A model generated the notes under the pieces. The model was not told the DNA's origin, did not search any database, and saw only the letters and a list, made by a program, of their open reading frames with translations. From Terriglobus aquaticus (GTDB taxonomy: Bacteria > Acidobacteriota > Terriglobia > Terriglobales > Acidobacteriaceae), in NCBI RefSeq assembly GCF_025685415.1, contig NZ_JAGSYB010000001.1, positions 3,348,001 to 3,412,000 on the forward strand: DNA of 64,000 nt, given 5' to 3'. Below are positions 55,504-63,690 of this stretch, piece after piece. Each line of letters begins with the position of its first letter. The first letter of the stretch is position 1. The position numbers and the translations under genes are program-made.

Positions 55504-55641
55504 TTACTCGTCTTTTTTCTTATTGCGCGGACGCACCTTGAACCAGATGGGTGAGCCGATGAACTTCCAGCAGTCGCGGATCAGGTTCTGCAGAAAACGT
55601 TCGTAGCTGGAGTGCAGACGCACGTCGCGGCCGGTGAAAAG
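55504..55641 (-). pseudogene. 3' fragment of der (C-terminal 45 codons)
   Basis: This is a stump of the der gene, encoding the last 45 residues (from LFTGRDVRLHSSYERF to RPRNKKKDE). It has no start and is fused at its 5' side to GNAT sequence. The reading frame is intact. Compared with the real der it has D to G, F to S and R to C changes plus an ED/DE swap at the end; most other differences are silent. Confidence 0.85.
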
Positions 55642-55805
55642 CAGGGCGCGAGCTTGGCTACAAGCGGCTGCTGCTGGGTGTGTATGGCAAGAACTATGGC
55701 GCGATCCGGTTTTGCGAGAAGGCAGGCTTCACGCAGATCGGTGCGCGGTTCTTCACTGTGGTTGCGACGACGCACCACGACGCAGCGATGGCCCGAAGTC
55801 TATAG
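55642..55805 (+). pseudogene. 3' fragment of the GNAT acetyltransferase gene
   Basis: It encodes the last 54 residues of the acetyltransferase (GRELGYKRLLLGVYGKNYG to MARSL), without its start. The 164 bp align with 54870-55033 without gaps. By eye about 13 codons differ silently and four change an amino acid (Y to C, E to A, G to V, V to A). Confidence 0.87.
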
Positions 55806-55826
55806 TTCCAGGTGTGTCTTGCCCGG

Positions 55827-56240
55827 TTAGAAGTCCTGGCTGTAGCGTGGCAGTGCAGCGTGCTTTGGCATGCGGGGATCCACTATCAGTTCCAGCGTTT
55901 CACCAGGGGTGAACGCAGCGAATCGATCGATCATCAGGCGAGTTGTGGTTCCGTCTGGCAGAACCGCCTCGACCTCCCAAGAAGGAACATTGTTGGAAAA
56001 GCCCGAACTGCGGGCGTGCGATACGCGTCCGATGACCCGAACGCCGACACGACGTATCCAAAACTCACGAATCAGGTTAAAAGTGGCCCAACCTGCCGTG
56101 CTGCCGAGCACCAGCAATACGCACATAGCAGGCGGGATCAGGAAGCCCGGATGCCCGTAGACTCGCGGCATACAGGTAAAGCCCGTAATGAGCATTCCGA
56201 GAACGCCAATGCCGAGAACAAGCCAGTTGATTCGAGGCAT
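55827..56240 (-). CDS. DUF3592-like membrane protein, copy B
   Basis: A 137-residue paralogue of the protein at 55040-55453. ATG 56240 begins MPRINWLVLGIGVLGMLITG. Two helices and a beta domain are arranged as in copy A (RRVGVRVIGRVSHARSSGFSNNVP). By eye roughly 60% of residues are identical, well below the DNA similarity of the adjoining stumps. The open frame and conserved C-terminus (PKHAALPRYSQDF) argue that both copies are or were functional. Function unknown. Confidence 0.75.
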   Translation of the reverse strand: MPRINWLVLGIGVLGMLITGFTCMPRVYGHPGFLIPPAMCVLLVLGSTAGWATFNLIREFWIRRVGVRVIGRVSHARSSGFSNNVPSWEVEAVLPDGTTTRLMIDRFAAFTPGETLELIVDPRMPKHAALPRYSQDF

Positions 56241-56290
56241 GATTGCACCTGCGCGACAAAGATGCACAGGCCGCGACTTTGGCTGCTGAG

Positions 56291-58213
56291 CTAGTCTTCT
56301 TTTTTCTTATTGCGCGGACGCACCTTGAACCAGATGGGTGAGCCGATGAACTTCCAGCGGTCGCGGATCAGGTTCTGCAGGAAGCGCTCGTAGCTGAAGT
56401 GCAGGCGCACGTCTCGGTCGGTGAAGAGTACGAACGTGGGTGGCGCTACCGCGGCCTGCGTCATGTAATAGATGCGCACGCGCTTGGACCACGGCACGCC
56501 GGCGCGCTCGAAGTCGATGCCGTCGAGGAATTTGTTCATCTGGCCGGTGGAGATGCGCTTGCGGCGTTCGCGCGCGACCAGTTGCACCTTCTTGAAAACC
56601 TCTTCGACGTTGATGCCCTCGCGCGCGCTGATGAACAGCAGCGGAGCGTAATCGAGGTACTTGAGCGCGTCGCGCACCTGCTCGGTGTAGACCTTCTTGT
56701 CGGCTGGCTCGGGCACGTTCTCTTCGCCGGCGGCGATGCGCTGCTCGCGCTCGATGGTCACGGCGTCCCACTTGTTCACGACGATCACGACGGAGCGTCC
56801 GCTCTCATGCGCGTAGCCGCCGATGTTGGCGTCCAGCCCGGTAACACCCTCGGTAGCGTCGATGACGAGCAGCGCAACGTCGGCTGCTTCCAGGTGCTTG
56901 CGCGCCATGATGACCGACAGCTTTTCGGCCATGAGCGTGGTTTTGCCTTTGCGCCGAATGCCAGCGGTGTCGACGAAGCGGAAGCGGTGGCCGTCGCGCT
57001 CGACGGTCTCGTCCACTGCGTCGCGCGTGGTGCCCGCGATGGGTGAGACGATGGCGCGGCCGGTACCAGTGAGCGCGTTGAGCAGCGTGGATTTGCCGAC
57101 GTTGGGGCGGCCGATGATAGCGACGCTGGTCTCGCGGCTGACGTGTTCACCGTGGGAGCGCAGCTTGCGTTCCCGCGGCTGCTCTTCGCCGGTATCGTCT
57201 GAGGTTTCGGTGTCGTCTTCCCAAACCTCTTCGAGCTCGGGTGCTTCCTCGGGCTCGGTCGCGGGCATGGCGGCAGAGACGGCGTCGAGCAGGTCGCCCA
57301 CGCCCAGGCCGTGTTCGGCGCTGATGGGGAAGACTTCTTTGAAGCCGAGGGTGCGGAAGTTCTCGGCCTGCGGCGCGATCTTCTCCGTGTCCATTTTGTT
57401 TACGGCGAGGAAGATGGGCTTGCCGGAGCGGATGAGCAGGCGTGAGAGTTCGAGGTCGGGCGCGGCGATCTCGCTGCGGCCGTCGACCACCATGACAATG
57501 GCTTCGGCTTCTTCGAGCGCGACCTGGGCCTGGCGAAAGATCTCGCTGGGGATGAGGGCTTCGTCGTCAGGGATGACGCCGCCGGTGTCGACGATGCGGA
57601 GGACGCGGCCGTCCCAGTCGACTTCGCCGTAGATGCGGTCGCGGGTGATGCCGGGCTCGTCGCCGACGATGGAGCGGCGCGTGCCAGTGAGGCGGTTGAA
57701 GAGCGTGGACTTCCCCACGTTGGGGCGGCCGCAGATGGCGAAGAGCGGCGCAGAGATGCTGTCGCTGGGGCGCTGCGCTTCTTCGATAAGCGGGAGCATG
57801 CTGGCGAGCGCGTTCTCGGTTTCGGGATCGCTGAGGGCGGCGGAGTGGACGCCGCGCCGCGGTGCTTGTTCTTCAGGACGTGTTGCGGCGTGCTTGCGGG
57901 CGTCGCTGGATGCCATGCCGCGATCACCACGCGCGGGGCGGTTGGAAGCAGGGCGCATTTCTTTCGGCAGGGCGCCGGGGGCCATCTGCGCGCCAGTGAC
58001 AGCGCGGCCCTTTTGCCGGTCGGGCGATTGGGTCCGCACCTTGCCCTTGCTGAAGGAGGCGGCCTTCTTCGCGGCTACAGCCTTGCGCCCCTTGGGGGAG
58101 GCTCCGCTGAGCGCGCCGGCGGAGGGCTTTGCGCCCTTGGGTGTGGCACCCTTGTGCGGACGCGTTTGTGCCGACCGGTGCTTTTTGCCGAGCCGCTTTT
58201 TCTCAGGAGCCAT
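56291..58213 (-). CDS. der: Ribosome-biogenesis GTPase Der (EngA) with basic N-terminal extension
   Basis: A 640-residue tandem GTPase needed for 50S assembly. The first G domain has G1 CGRPNVGKST (162-170), DTGGV and LAVNKMD. An acidic linker (ELEEVWEDDTETSDDTGEEQ) follows. The second G domain has [29 protein letters not shown] and IVVNKWDAV. The KH-like C-terminal domain ends IWFKVRPRNKKKED. Residues 1-150 are an added Lys/Arg/Ala/Pro-rich segment (for example KKRLGKKHRSAQTRPHKG) absent from the usual proteins of about 450-490 residues. It is the intact copy; its 3' end recurs at 55504-55641. Confidence 0.95.
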   Translation of the reverse strand: MAPEKKRLGKKHRSAQTRPHKGATPKGAKPSAGALSGASPKGRKAVAAKKAASFSKGKVRTQSPDRQKGRAVTGAQMAPGALPKEMRPASNRPARGDRGMASSDARKHAATRPEEQAPRRGVHSAALSDPETENALASMLPLIEEAQRPSDSISAPLFAICGRPNVGKSTLFNRLTGTRRSIVGDEPGITRDRIYGEVDWDGRVLRIVDTGGVIPDDEALIPSEIFRQAQVALEEAEAIVMVVDGRSEIAAPDLELSRLLIRSGKPIFLAVNKMDTEKIAPQAENFRTLGFKEVFPISAEHGLGVGDLLDAVSAAMPATEPEEAPELEEVWEDDTETSDDTGEEQPRERKLRSHGEHVSRETSVAIIGRPNVGKSTLLNALTGTGRAIVSPIAGTTRDAVDETVERDGHRFRFVDTAGIRRKGKTTLMAEKLSVIMARKHLEAADVALLVIDATEGVTGLDANIGGYAHESGRSVVIVVNKWDAVTIEREQRIAAGEENVPEPADKKVYTEQVRDALKYLDYAPLLFISAREGINVEEVFKKVQLVARERRKRISTGQMNKFLDGIDFERAGVPWSKRVRIYYMTQAAVAPPTFVLFTDRDVRLHFSYERFLQNLIRDRWKFIGSPIWFKVRPRNKKKED

Positions 58214-58310
58214 TGCGAAGACCTGCCAGAGTCAAGGGTAGCAGTGTCGGTGTTTCCATTGCCTGGGCAGCGTTGCGAAGTTCACACTGCTTGCAGGTGC
58301 GGGAGCGAGC

Positions 58311-59897
58311 GTGAATCGAAGAAGCTTTCTGGAGAAGTCAGCCGTCGCGGTGATCGCAAGCCAGGCAAGGGCGTTCGGACTTGCTTCGGAGGCGCCAGCC
58401 GCGGTGAATGCCGATGCGCCTGTGTTTCAGACGGCGGATGCTCGGTGGCAGGCGGGATACGATCACGCGTTGCGCGTGCTGGCGGGCAATGTGCAACGGC
58501 TGCCGAACTACAAGGACGTGGTGCTGATCGAGGGTGCGGTGTACCCCGGCATCTGGCAGGAGTGTGGGCCGCACGAGTCGCTGGTATACCGGAGGTTCCG
58601 GCCGGAGGTGGCGCGCGCGAGCCACATGGTGTTCTTTGACAAGCAGCGGAACGACGGCCAGTTGCCGGCGAATCACAAGCGCACCGAGACGGGATTCGGG
58701 CAAACCCAGATGGTCGTGCCGATCGCCGCGACGGCGTGGGAGCTGGCTGCGGCGACGCGCGACGAGGAGTTCCTGCATACGGCGTATACGGCGTGCAGTG
58801 GATGGGACGGCTGGCTTTCGCAGTACCGCAACACGCGTGCGACGGGGTTGGTCGAGGGCTTTTGCACGTACGACACCGGAATGGACAACAGCCCACGGTG
58901 GAAGGGTATTCCGAATCAGTGCCCGGGAAAAGATGCGAAGCGGTTTCCGGAGGGGTACAAGCTGCCGCGGCTGTGTCCGGACCTGTCGGCGACGGTGTAC
59001 GGCGGGCGGGTAGCGCTGGCGGAGATGGCGCGTGCGCTGGGTCGGCCGTCGGAGGCGCAGCAATGTCAGGACCGTGCGGAAAGGCTGCGTGCGCTGATCC
59101 TGAAGCGGCTGTATGTGCCGGAGGATGCGGCGTTCTACGACCTTGATGCGGACGACAAGTTCGTGCGGGTCGATTGCGACATCCTGTCGCGTATGTGCGG
59201 TGAGCATGTGGTGGAGCAGAAGCTGTTCGAGACGCTGTGGGCGCGGCAGTTCAGCGATCCGAAGAAGTTCTGGGCGCCGTACCCGTTGCCGTCGGTGGCG
59301 CTGGACGATCCGCAGTTTGTGCGGCCCATTCCGCGCAACAGCTGGGGTGGCGCGACCCAGGCACTGACCGCGCTGCGCACGCCACAATGGATGGACCACT
59401 ACGGCCGGTCGGCCGAGTTTGCTCACCTTGCGAATCAGTGGTGCGAGGCGATCCTGCGCGAGGGCGATTTCCGGCAGCAGATGGACCCGGTCAGCGGCGT
59501 CTTCAGCCATGAGGATTCGGGCGGCTACTCGCCGGCAGCGCTGGTGATGGTGGACTTCACGTGGAGGCTGGCGGGCATCGTGGAGACCCCGGGAGAGGTG
59601 CAGTGGAACGTTCGGCCCGGGTGTGCGGCCAGCAACGGGGCGAGCTTCCGTATGCGCTCGGATTCAGGAGCGATGCTCGACTTGAGCTACGCCGCCGATG
59701 GAGCGACACTGAGGCGGAACGGGCGCGAGATCGCGCGGCTGACCGGGGGCACAGCGCGTGTGATTACTGACCCTAATGGCACACCGACTGCCCTGCTCGG
59801 CATTCATGCCGAGGCGCAGGCCGTCACGTTCCAACAGGGCCGGCACAAGCGGCATTACACCCTTCGCGCCAATGAACGCGTGCTGCTGAAGGCGTAG
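58311..59897 (+). CDS. Exported (alpha/alpha)6-barrel glycosidase, GH63/MGH1-like
   Basis: A 528-residue protein starting at GTG 58311 (GGGAG 7 nt upstream). The N-terminus has a twin-arginine signal (MNRRSFLEKSAVAVIASQARA). Helical-barrel motifs recall glucosidase/trehalase-like GH63/GH37 folds: GIWQECGPHESLVYRRF, FCTYDTGMDNSPRW, LSATVYGGRVALAEMARALG, AAFYDLDADDKFVRVDCD and RNSWGGATQALTALRTPQW. A small beta-sandwich ends it (NVRPGC to HYTLRANERVLLKA). The DNSPRW and GGY segments are the likely sugar-binding face. Substrate unknown; it stands alone, between der and a helicase gene. Confidence 0.75.
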   Translation: MNRRSFLEKSAVAVIASQARAFGLASEAPAAVNADAPVFQTADARWQAGYDHALRVLAGNVQRLPNYKDVVLIEGAVYPGIWQECGPHESLVYRRFRPEVARASHMVFFDKQRNDGQLPANHKRTETGFGQTQMVVPIAATAWELAAATRDEEFLHTAYTACSGWDGWLSQYRNTRATGLVEGFCTYDTGMDNSPRWKGIPNQCPGKDAKRFPEGYKLPRLCPDLSATVYGGRVALAEMARALGRPSEAQQCQDRAERLRALILKRLYVPEDAAFYDLDADDKFVRVDCDILSRMCGEHVVEQKLFETLWARQFSDPKKFWAPYPLPSVALDDPQFVRPIPRNSWGGATQALTALRTPQWMDHYGRSAEFAHLANQWCEAILREGDFRQQMDPVSGVFSHEDSGGYSPAALVMVDFTWRLAGIVETPGEVQWNVRPGCAASNGASFRMRSDSGAMLDLSYAADGATLRRNGREIARLTGGTARVITDPNGTPTALLGIHAEAQAVTFQQGRHKRHYTLRANERVLLKA

Positions 59898-59955
59898 GCT
59901 GCGAGCGGCAGCGAACGCCTAAGATGAAGAGAGGGGCCTTCGCCTCTTCTTCGTC

Positions 59956-61998
59956 ATGCCTGCTGCCGCCACCAGTGCCGATGCTTTGCCCACGCTGCGC
60001 GAGTTCTTTGCGCCGGGTGGGGTGTTGGCGCAGTCGTCGCTGAGCTATGAGCATCGGCCTGGGCAGTTTGAGATGGCCAAGGCTGTCGAGAAGGCGCTGG
60101 AGGAGCGGCGGCACCTGATCGTGGAGGCGGGTACCGGCACGGGCAAGACGCTGGCGTATCTGTTGCCGGCGCTGCGCGTCGCGCGGGAGCAGGGCAAGCG
60201 CGTGATTGTCTCCACCGGTACCAAGAACCTGCAGGAGCAGTTGTTCTTCAAAGACATTCCATTTTTGGAGTCGCTGCTTGGGCCGCTGCGCGTGACGTAC
60301 ATGAAGGGGCGCGGCAACTACATCTGCAAGCAGAAGCTGTACGCGTTGCAGGCGGCACCGCTGCTGAGTGAGCCGGCGGAGATCCAGCAGTTCCACATCA
60401 TTCGCGATTGGGAGAAGGATACGACGACGGGTGATCGCGCGGAGATCGCGGGCTTGCCCGAGCCGTCGGCGCTGTTCAGCAAGCTGGATGCGCGCAGCGA
60501 GGCGTGCCTGGGGCAGACGTGCCCGAACTTCGAGCCGTGCTGGATCACGCAGATGCGCAAGCGGGCGCTGGAGAGCGACCTGATCATCGTGAACCATCAC
60601 CTGTTCTTTGCGGATCTCAACATCAAGCAGCAGGCTGCGGGAGCGCCGGATGCGGGTGTGCTGCCCGAGGCGGCGGCGGTCATCTTCGACGAGGCGCACG
60701 AACTGGAGCATGTGGCCAGCGAATACTTCGGCGTGGCGGTGTCGCAGCAGCGATGCGAGGAACTGGCGCGCGACACGGAGCTGCTGCTGAAGGCGAAGAA
60801 GGTCTCAATCGACGGTGTGCAGAATGCTACCAACATGCTGCGGGAGCGGTCGCGTCTGTTCTTTGGGACGCTGCCGCAGGCGGCTGGGACGATCGGCAGG
60901 CAGCCGTTTCCGGATCGTGCGAGCTTTCTGGAGGAGCATGGCGAGCACTACGCGACGTTTACCGTTGCACTGGAGCGGCTGTTCGACGAATTGGAGCGGC
61001 TGAAGGATGTGGAGGAGGCGGCAGGGCTGCGGCGGCGCGCGATGGACCTGCGGCTGAGCACGCGCTTCCTGATGGAATCGGACGATCCGAACACGGTGTT
61101 CTGGATCGAGCGGCGCGCCGGCGGCGGCGTGAAGAACGCTTCGCGCACCAGCCTGGGCACGGCGCCGAGTTACCACACGCACCTGCAGGCGACGCCGATC
61201 GATGTGTCGGAGATTTTGCAGACGCAGTTGTTCACCAGCTTCAGCACGGTGGTGCTGACCAGCGCGACGCTGACGGTGCAGGGTGGCTTCGACCACATCA
61301 GCAAGCGGCTGGGGCTGTTGGGCGCGCGCGAACTCACCGTGCCGTCACACTTTCAGTACGGCAAGCAGGCGCTGTTGTACCTGCCGCCGTACCTACCCGA
61401 TCCACGCGATTACGCATATAACGACCAGGCGGCGGAGCGCATGCGGCGCGTGTTGGAGCTGTCGCGTGGCCGCGCGTTCTGCCTGTTCACCAGCTATGCG
61501 CAGATGCGGCTGATGTATGAGCGCATGCTGGTGGAACTGCCGTTTCCGCTGTTGTTGCAGGGCACCGCGCCGCGCAAGGCGCTGATGGATGAGTTCCGCA
61601 CCACGCCGAACGCGGTGCTGTTTGGCACGTCGAGTTTCTGGCAAGGCGTGGACGTGCAGGGCGAGCAGTTGAGCTGCGTCATCATTGACCGGCTGCCGTT
61701 CGCGGTGCCAAGCGACCCGGTGGTGCAGGCGCGCATGGAGGCGGTGGAGCGCGCAGGCGGTAAGCCGTTTTACGACCTGCAGATCCCGCAGGCGGTGATC
61801 ACGCTGAAGCAGGGCTTCGGGCGCTTGATTCGTTCCGCTACGGATCGCGGTGTGCTGGTGCTGCTGGACAATCGCGTGCAGCGGCAGAGCTATGGCAAGG
61901 TCTTCCTGGACAGCCTGCCGCCCTATCGCATTACGCAGGACATTGAAGAGGTCGAACGATTCTTCATGCGGCCTGATGTGCCAGGTTCTACCCGGTAA
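59956..61998 (+). CDS. DinG/XPD-family ATP-dependent DNA helicase
   Basis: A 680-residue superfamily 2 helicase. Walker A is EAGTGTGKTLAYL (58-70), then VIVSTGTKNLQEQL. The iron-sulfur cluster cysteines are C124, C184, C189 and C195 (YICKQK; ACLGQTCPNFEPCW). LESDLIIVNHHLFFADL and the DEAH box FDEAHELEHV follow. HD2 has VVLTSATLT, LFTSYAQMRLMYERML, GTSSFWQGVDVQGEQLSCVIIDRLPF and LKQGFGRLIRS. DinG-type enzymes unwind D-loops, R-loops and forked DNA during repair. The 3' end overlaps the convergent transporter gene by 11 bp. Confidence 0.93.
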   Translation: MPAAATSADALPTLREFFAPGGVLAQSSLSYEHRPGQFEMAKAVEKALEERRHLIVEAGTGTGKTLAYLLPALRVAREQGKRVIVSTGTKNLQEQLFFKDIPFLESLLGPLRVTYMKGRGNYICKQKLYALQAAPLLSEPAEIQQFHIIRDWEKDTTTGDRAEIAGLPEPSALFSKLDARSEACLGQTCPNFEPCWITQMRKRALESDLIIVNHHLFFADLNIKQQAAGAPDAGVLPEAAAVIFDEAHELEHVASEYFGVAVSQQRCEELARDTELLLKAKKVSIDGVQNATNMLRERSRLFFGTLPQAAGTIGRQPFPDRASFLEEHGEHYATFTVALERLFDELERLKDVEEAAGLRRRAMDLRLSTRFLMESDDPNTVFWIERRAGGGVKNASRTSLGTAPSYHTHLQATPIDVSEILQTQLFTSFSTVVLTSATLTVQGGFDHISKRLGLLGARELTVPSHFQYGKQALLYLPPYLPDPRDYAYNDQAAERMRRVLELSRGRAFCLFTSYAQMRLMYERMLVELPFPLLLQGTAPRKALMDEFRTTPNAVLFGTSSFWQGVDVQGEQLSCVIIDRLPFAVPSDPVVQARMEAVERAGGKPFYDLQIPQAVITLKQGFGRLIRSATDRGVLVLLDNRVQRQSYGKVFLDSLPPYRITQDIEEVERFFMRPDVPGSTR

Positions 61999-62887
61999 CG
62001 GCGATCTCCGACGCCACGCTTGGCTTCTCAGTCGCGGCTGTGTACATGCCGGCTGCGACGATCAGAATCGCGCCGAGAAGCATCGCGAGCGTGAGCCGTT
62101 CTCCCCAGAGGACATACCCGATCACGGCTCCTACGGGGAGCTGGCTGTAGTGGAATTGCGAGACGTACGCCGTGGCAGCGTGGCGCAGGGCGAAGAAGAA
62201 GCAGAGGTTGCCGACGACTCCGAAGACCGAAATGGCGACGATCACGCCGGACATCCGCAACGACACGCTCTGCAGGTGACCAGCGGTGCATGCGCCCGCT
62301 ACCAGGGCGATGGTGATGCCGGAGACGAAGGCCAGGCTGTTGGCCGACTCCGTTTGCGTGAGGCGGCGCGACCACACCATGTTTGCCGAAAAGCAGGCGA
62401 CACACACCGCGCAGGCAGCGTAGCCGATGGCGTCGGCGTGGTGGACCGCACTCAATGGATTTACCGCAATCACGATGCCGCAGAAGCCAAGTGCGAGGGC
62501 AAGGATGCGTTGCCACCCCAGCCTCTCGCGCAGCCACAGGTGGGCAAGCACGGCGGCCACCAGGGGCGATAGGAATACGAGTATGTAGAACATGGTCAGC
62601 GATGCGTGCTGCAGTGCAATGAGCACGCCGATGTTGTTGCCCATGTCCAGCAGCGATCGGAGCACCTGCCGCACGGGCTGCCGGGGAAGCAGAGATCGGA
62701 TCTGGCCGCGCACAGCGGCTGCGAGCATGACGATCAGCGCCGCAGCCAGCCCCACGAGCGCGATGATCTCCAGGCGGGGAAGCGTGGAGGCGCCGGCAAA
62801 CTTGAGGCTGACATCGCACAGCACCCACAGCGAGTAGCCGAGCAGAGCCAGGCCGGCGGCCTGCAGATGGGAGACGGTTCGCCGCAT
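61988..62887 (-). CDS. EamA/DMT-family transporter
   Basis: A 299-residue inner-membrane protein with ten hydrophobic segments in two EamA halves. ATG 62887 (MRRTVSHLQAAGL) is chosen because the first helix follows at once; the long upstream frame is antisense to the next gene. Features are YILVFLSPLVAAVLAHLWLRERLGW and ILALALGFCGIVIAVNP in the first half, and QFHYSQLPVGAVIGYVLWGERLTLAMLLGAILIVAAGMY in the second. EamA proteins export metabolites or amino acids. Its stop codon lies inside the dinG 3' end (11-bp overlap). Confidence 0.88.
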   Translation of the reverse strand: MRRTVSHLQAAGLALLGYSLWVLCDVSLKFAGASTLPRLEIIALVGLAAALIVMLAAAVRGQIRSLLPRQPVRQVLRSLLDMGNNIGVLIALQHASLTMFYILVFLSPLVAAVLAHLWLRERLGWQRILALALGFCGIVIAVNPLSAVHHADAIGYAACAVCVACFSANMVWSRRLTQTESANSLAFVSGITIALVAGACTAGHLQSVSLRMSGVIVAISVFGVVGNLCFFFALRHAATAYVSQFHYSQLPVGAVIGYVLWGERLTLAMLLGAILIVAAGMYTAATEKPSVASEIAVTG

Positions 62888-63004
62888 GGTGTACCTGAAG
62901 AATAGCGACTGGACGGGGCGACCTGCGTTTTGTGCCAGCCCGCGTGCAGGCGTTCGCACGGCACACCTTCGCGCGAAATCACTACAATCGTTGCAGGACG
63001 CGCT

Positions 63005-63286
63005 ATGCTCAGCCGCAACTTGTACATCCTTGCCGCGACTCTGGGGTTCTTTGCCCTGGTGGCGTATGTCATTGGGTTCAGCGGGATTGCGCATGAGCCG
63101 GGGGCACCGCAGGATGCCAGCCTGTGGCACATGATCGGCATCATCCTGCTGTTGCTTGGCCTGGTGGTGACGCTGTTCGGCGTGTTTCAAAGCATGTTTG
63201 AGCAGGCGGAGCGCCGGTCGGCGCGGCAGGCAGGACAGGATCGGGCGAAGTCACCGCGGCGGTCTGATGGCGGACCGGTCCGATAA
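63005..63286 (+). CDS. Small two-helix membrane protein
   Basis: A 93-residue protein. ATG 63005 has AGGA about 7 nt upstream. One helix at 5-24 (NLYILAATLGFFALVAYVIGFSG), a periplasmic turn, a second helix at 40-60 (WHMIGIILLLLGLVVTLFGVFQ), and a charged cytoplasmic tail (EQAERRSARQAGQDRAKSPRR). No family recognised; small proteins of this shape are common in this group. It precedes queD by 12 bp, so it may be co-transcribed with the queuosine genes, but no functional link is known. Confidence 0.68.
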   Translation: MLSRNLYILAATLGFFALVAYVIGFSGIAHEPGAPQDASLWHMIGIILLLLGLVVTLFGVFQSMFEQAERRSARQAGQDRAKSPRRSDGGPVR

Positions 63287-63298
63287 ACTGAAAGAGCG

Positions 63299-63679
63299 AT
63301 GTACGAAGTGACTGTGGAAGCCGGGTTTTCGTCCGGACATTACCTGCGCGAGTATTACGGCAAGTGCGAGAACCCGCACGGCCACAACTATCGCGTGCTG
63401 GTGACGCTGGCCGGCGAAGAGCTGGAGCCAAACGGATTGCTGCTCGACTTCAAAGTGCTGAAAGACGTGCTGAAGCCGGTGGTGAACTACCTGGATCACC
63501 AGATGATCAATGACCTGGAGCCGTTCACGACGGTAAATCCTTCTGCAGAAAACCTGGCGCGGTATTTCTTCGACAAGACGAACGAACACCTGCGCGAGGT
63601 GACCGGCGGACGTGTCCGGGTAAAGCGCAGCACCATCTTTGAGACGGATACGTCGCAAGCGACGTACTACGTCGACTAA
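63299..63679 (+). CDS. queD: 6-carboxy-5,6,7,8-tetrahydropterin synthase QueD
   Basis: A 126-residue cytoplasmic enzyme. It converts 7,8-dihydroneopterin triphosphate to 6-carboxytetrahydropterin, the first committed step toward the queuosine base preQ0. The zinc site is H14, H27 and H29 with catalytic Cys23 (SSGHYLREYYGKCENPHGHNY). LLLDFKVLKDVLKPVVNYLDHQMIND and the conserved Glu near NPSAENLARY also match. It lies 11 bp before queE in an operon. Genes queC and queF are not in the window. Confidence 0.95.
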   Translation: MYEVTVEAGFSSGHYLREYYGKCENPHGHNYRVLVTLAGEELEPNGLLLDFKVLKDVLKPVVNYLDHQMINDLEPFTTVNPSAENLARYFFDKTNEHLREVTGGRVRVKRSTIFETDTSQATYYVD

Positions 63680-63690
63680 GCAGTAAGTTC

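Larger units (their letters stand above)
54870..55641. repeat. Tandem duplication, left unit (772 bp)
   Basis: This unit spans the 3' end of the GNAT gene, a DUF3592 gene and a 3' stump of der. It is homologous along its length to the adjoining right unit at 55642-56428. The junction is abrupt at 55641/55642, where der sequence changes into GNAT sequence. Confidence 0.85.
55642..56428. repeat. Tandem duplication, right unit (787 bp)
   Basis: The right unit runs from the GNAT 3' fragment through DUF3592 copy B into the 3' end of the full-length der gene. It is homologous to 54870-55641. The slightly greater length is due to indels in the short spacers. Confidence 0.83.

Noticed and set aside
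59926-59955. An imperfect GAAGAGAGG/CCTCTTCTTC hairpin before the DinG-type helicase gene.
   Set aside because: The stem has bulges, is AT/GC-mixed and overlaps the likely ribosome-binding region, so I cannot tell a terminator from chance pairing.
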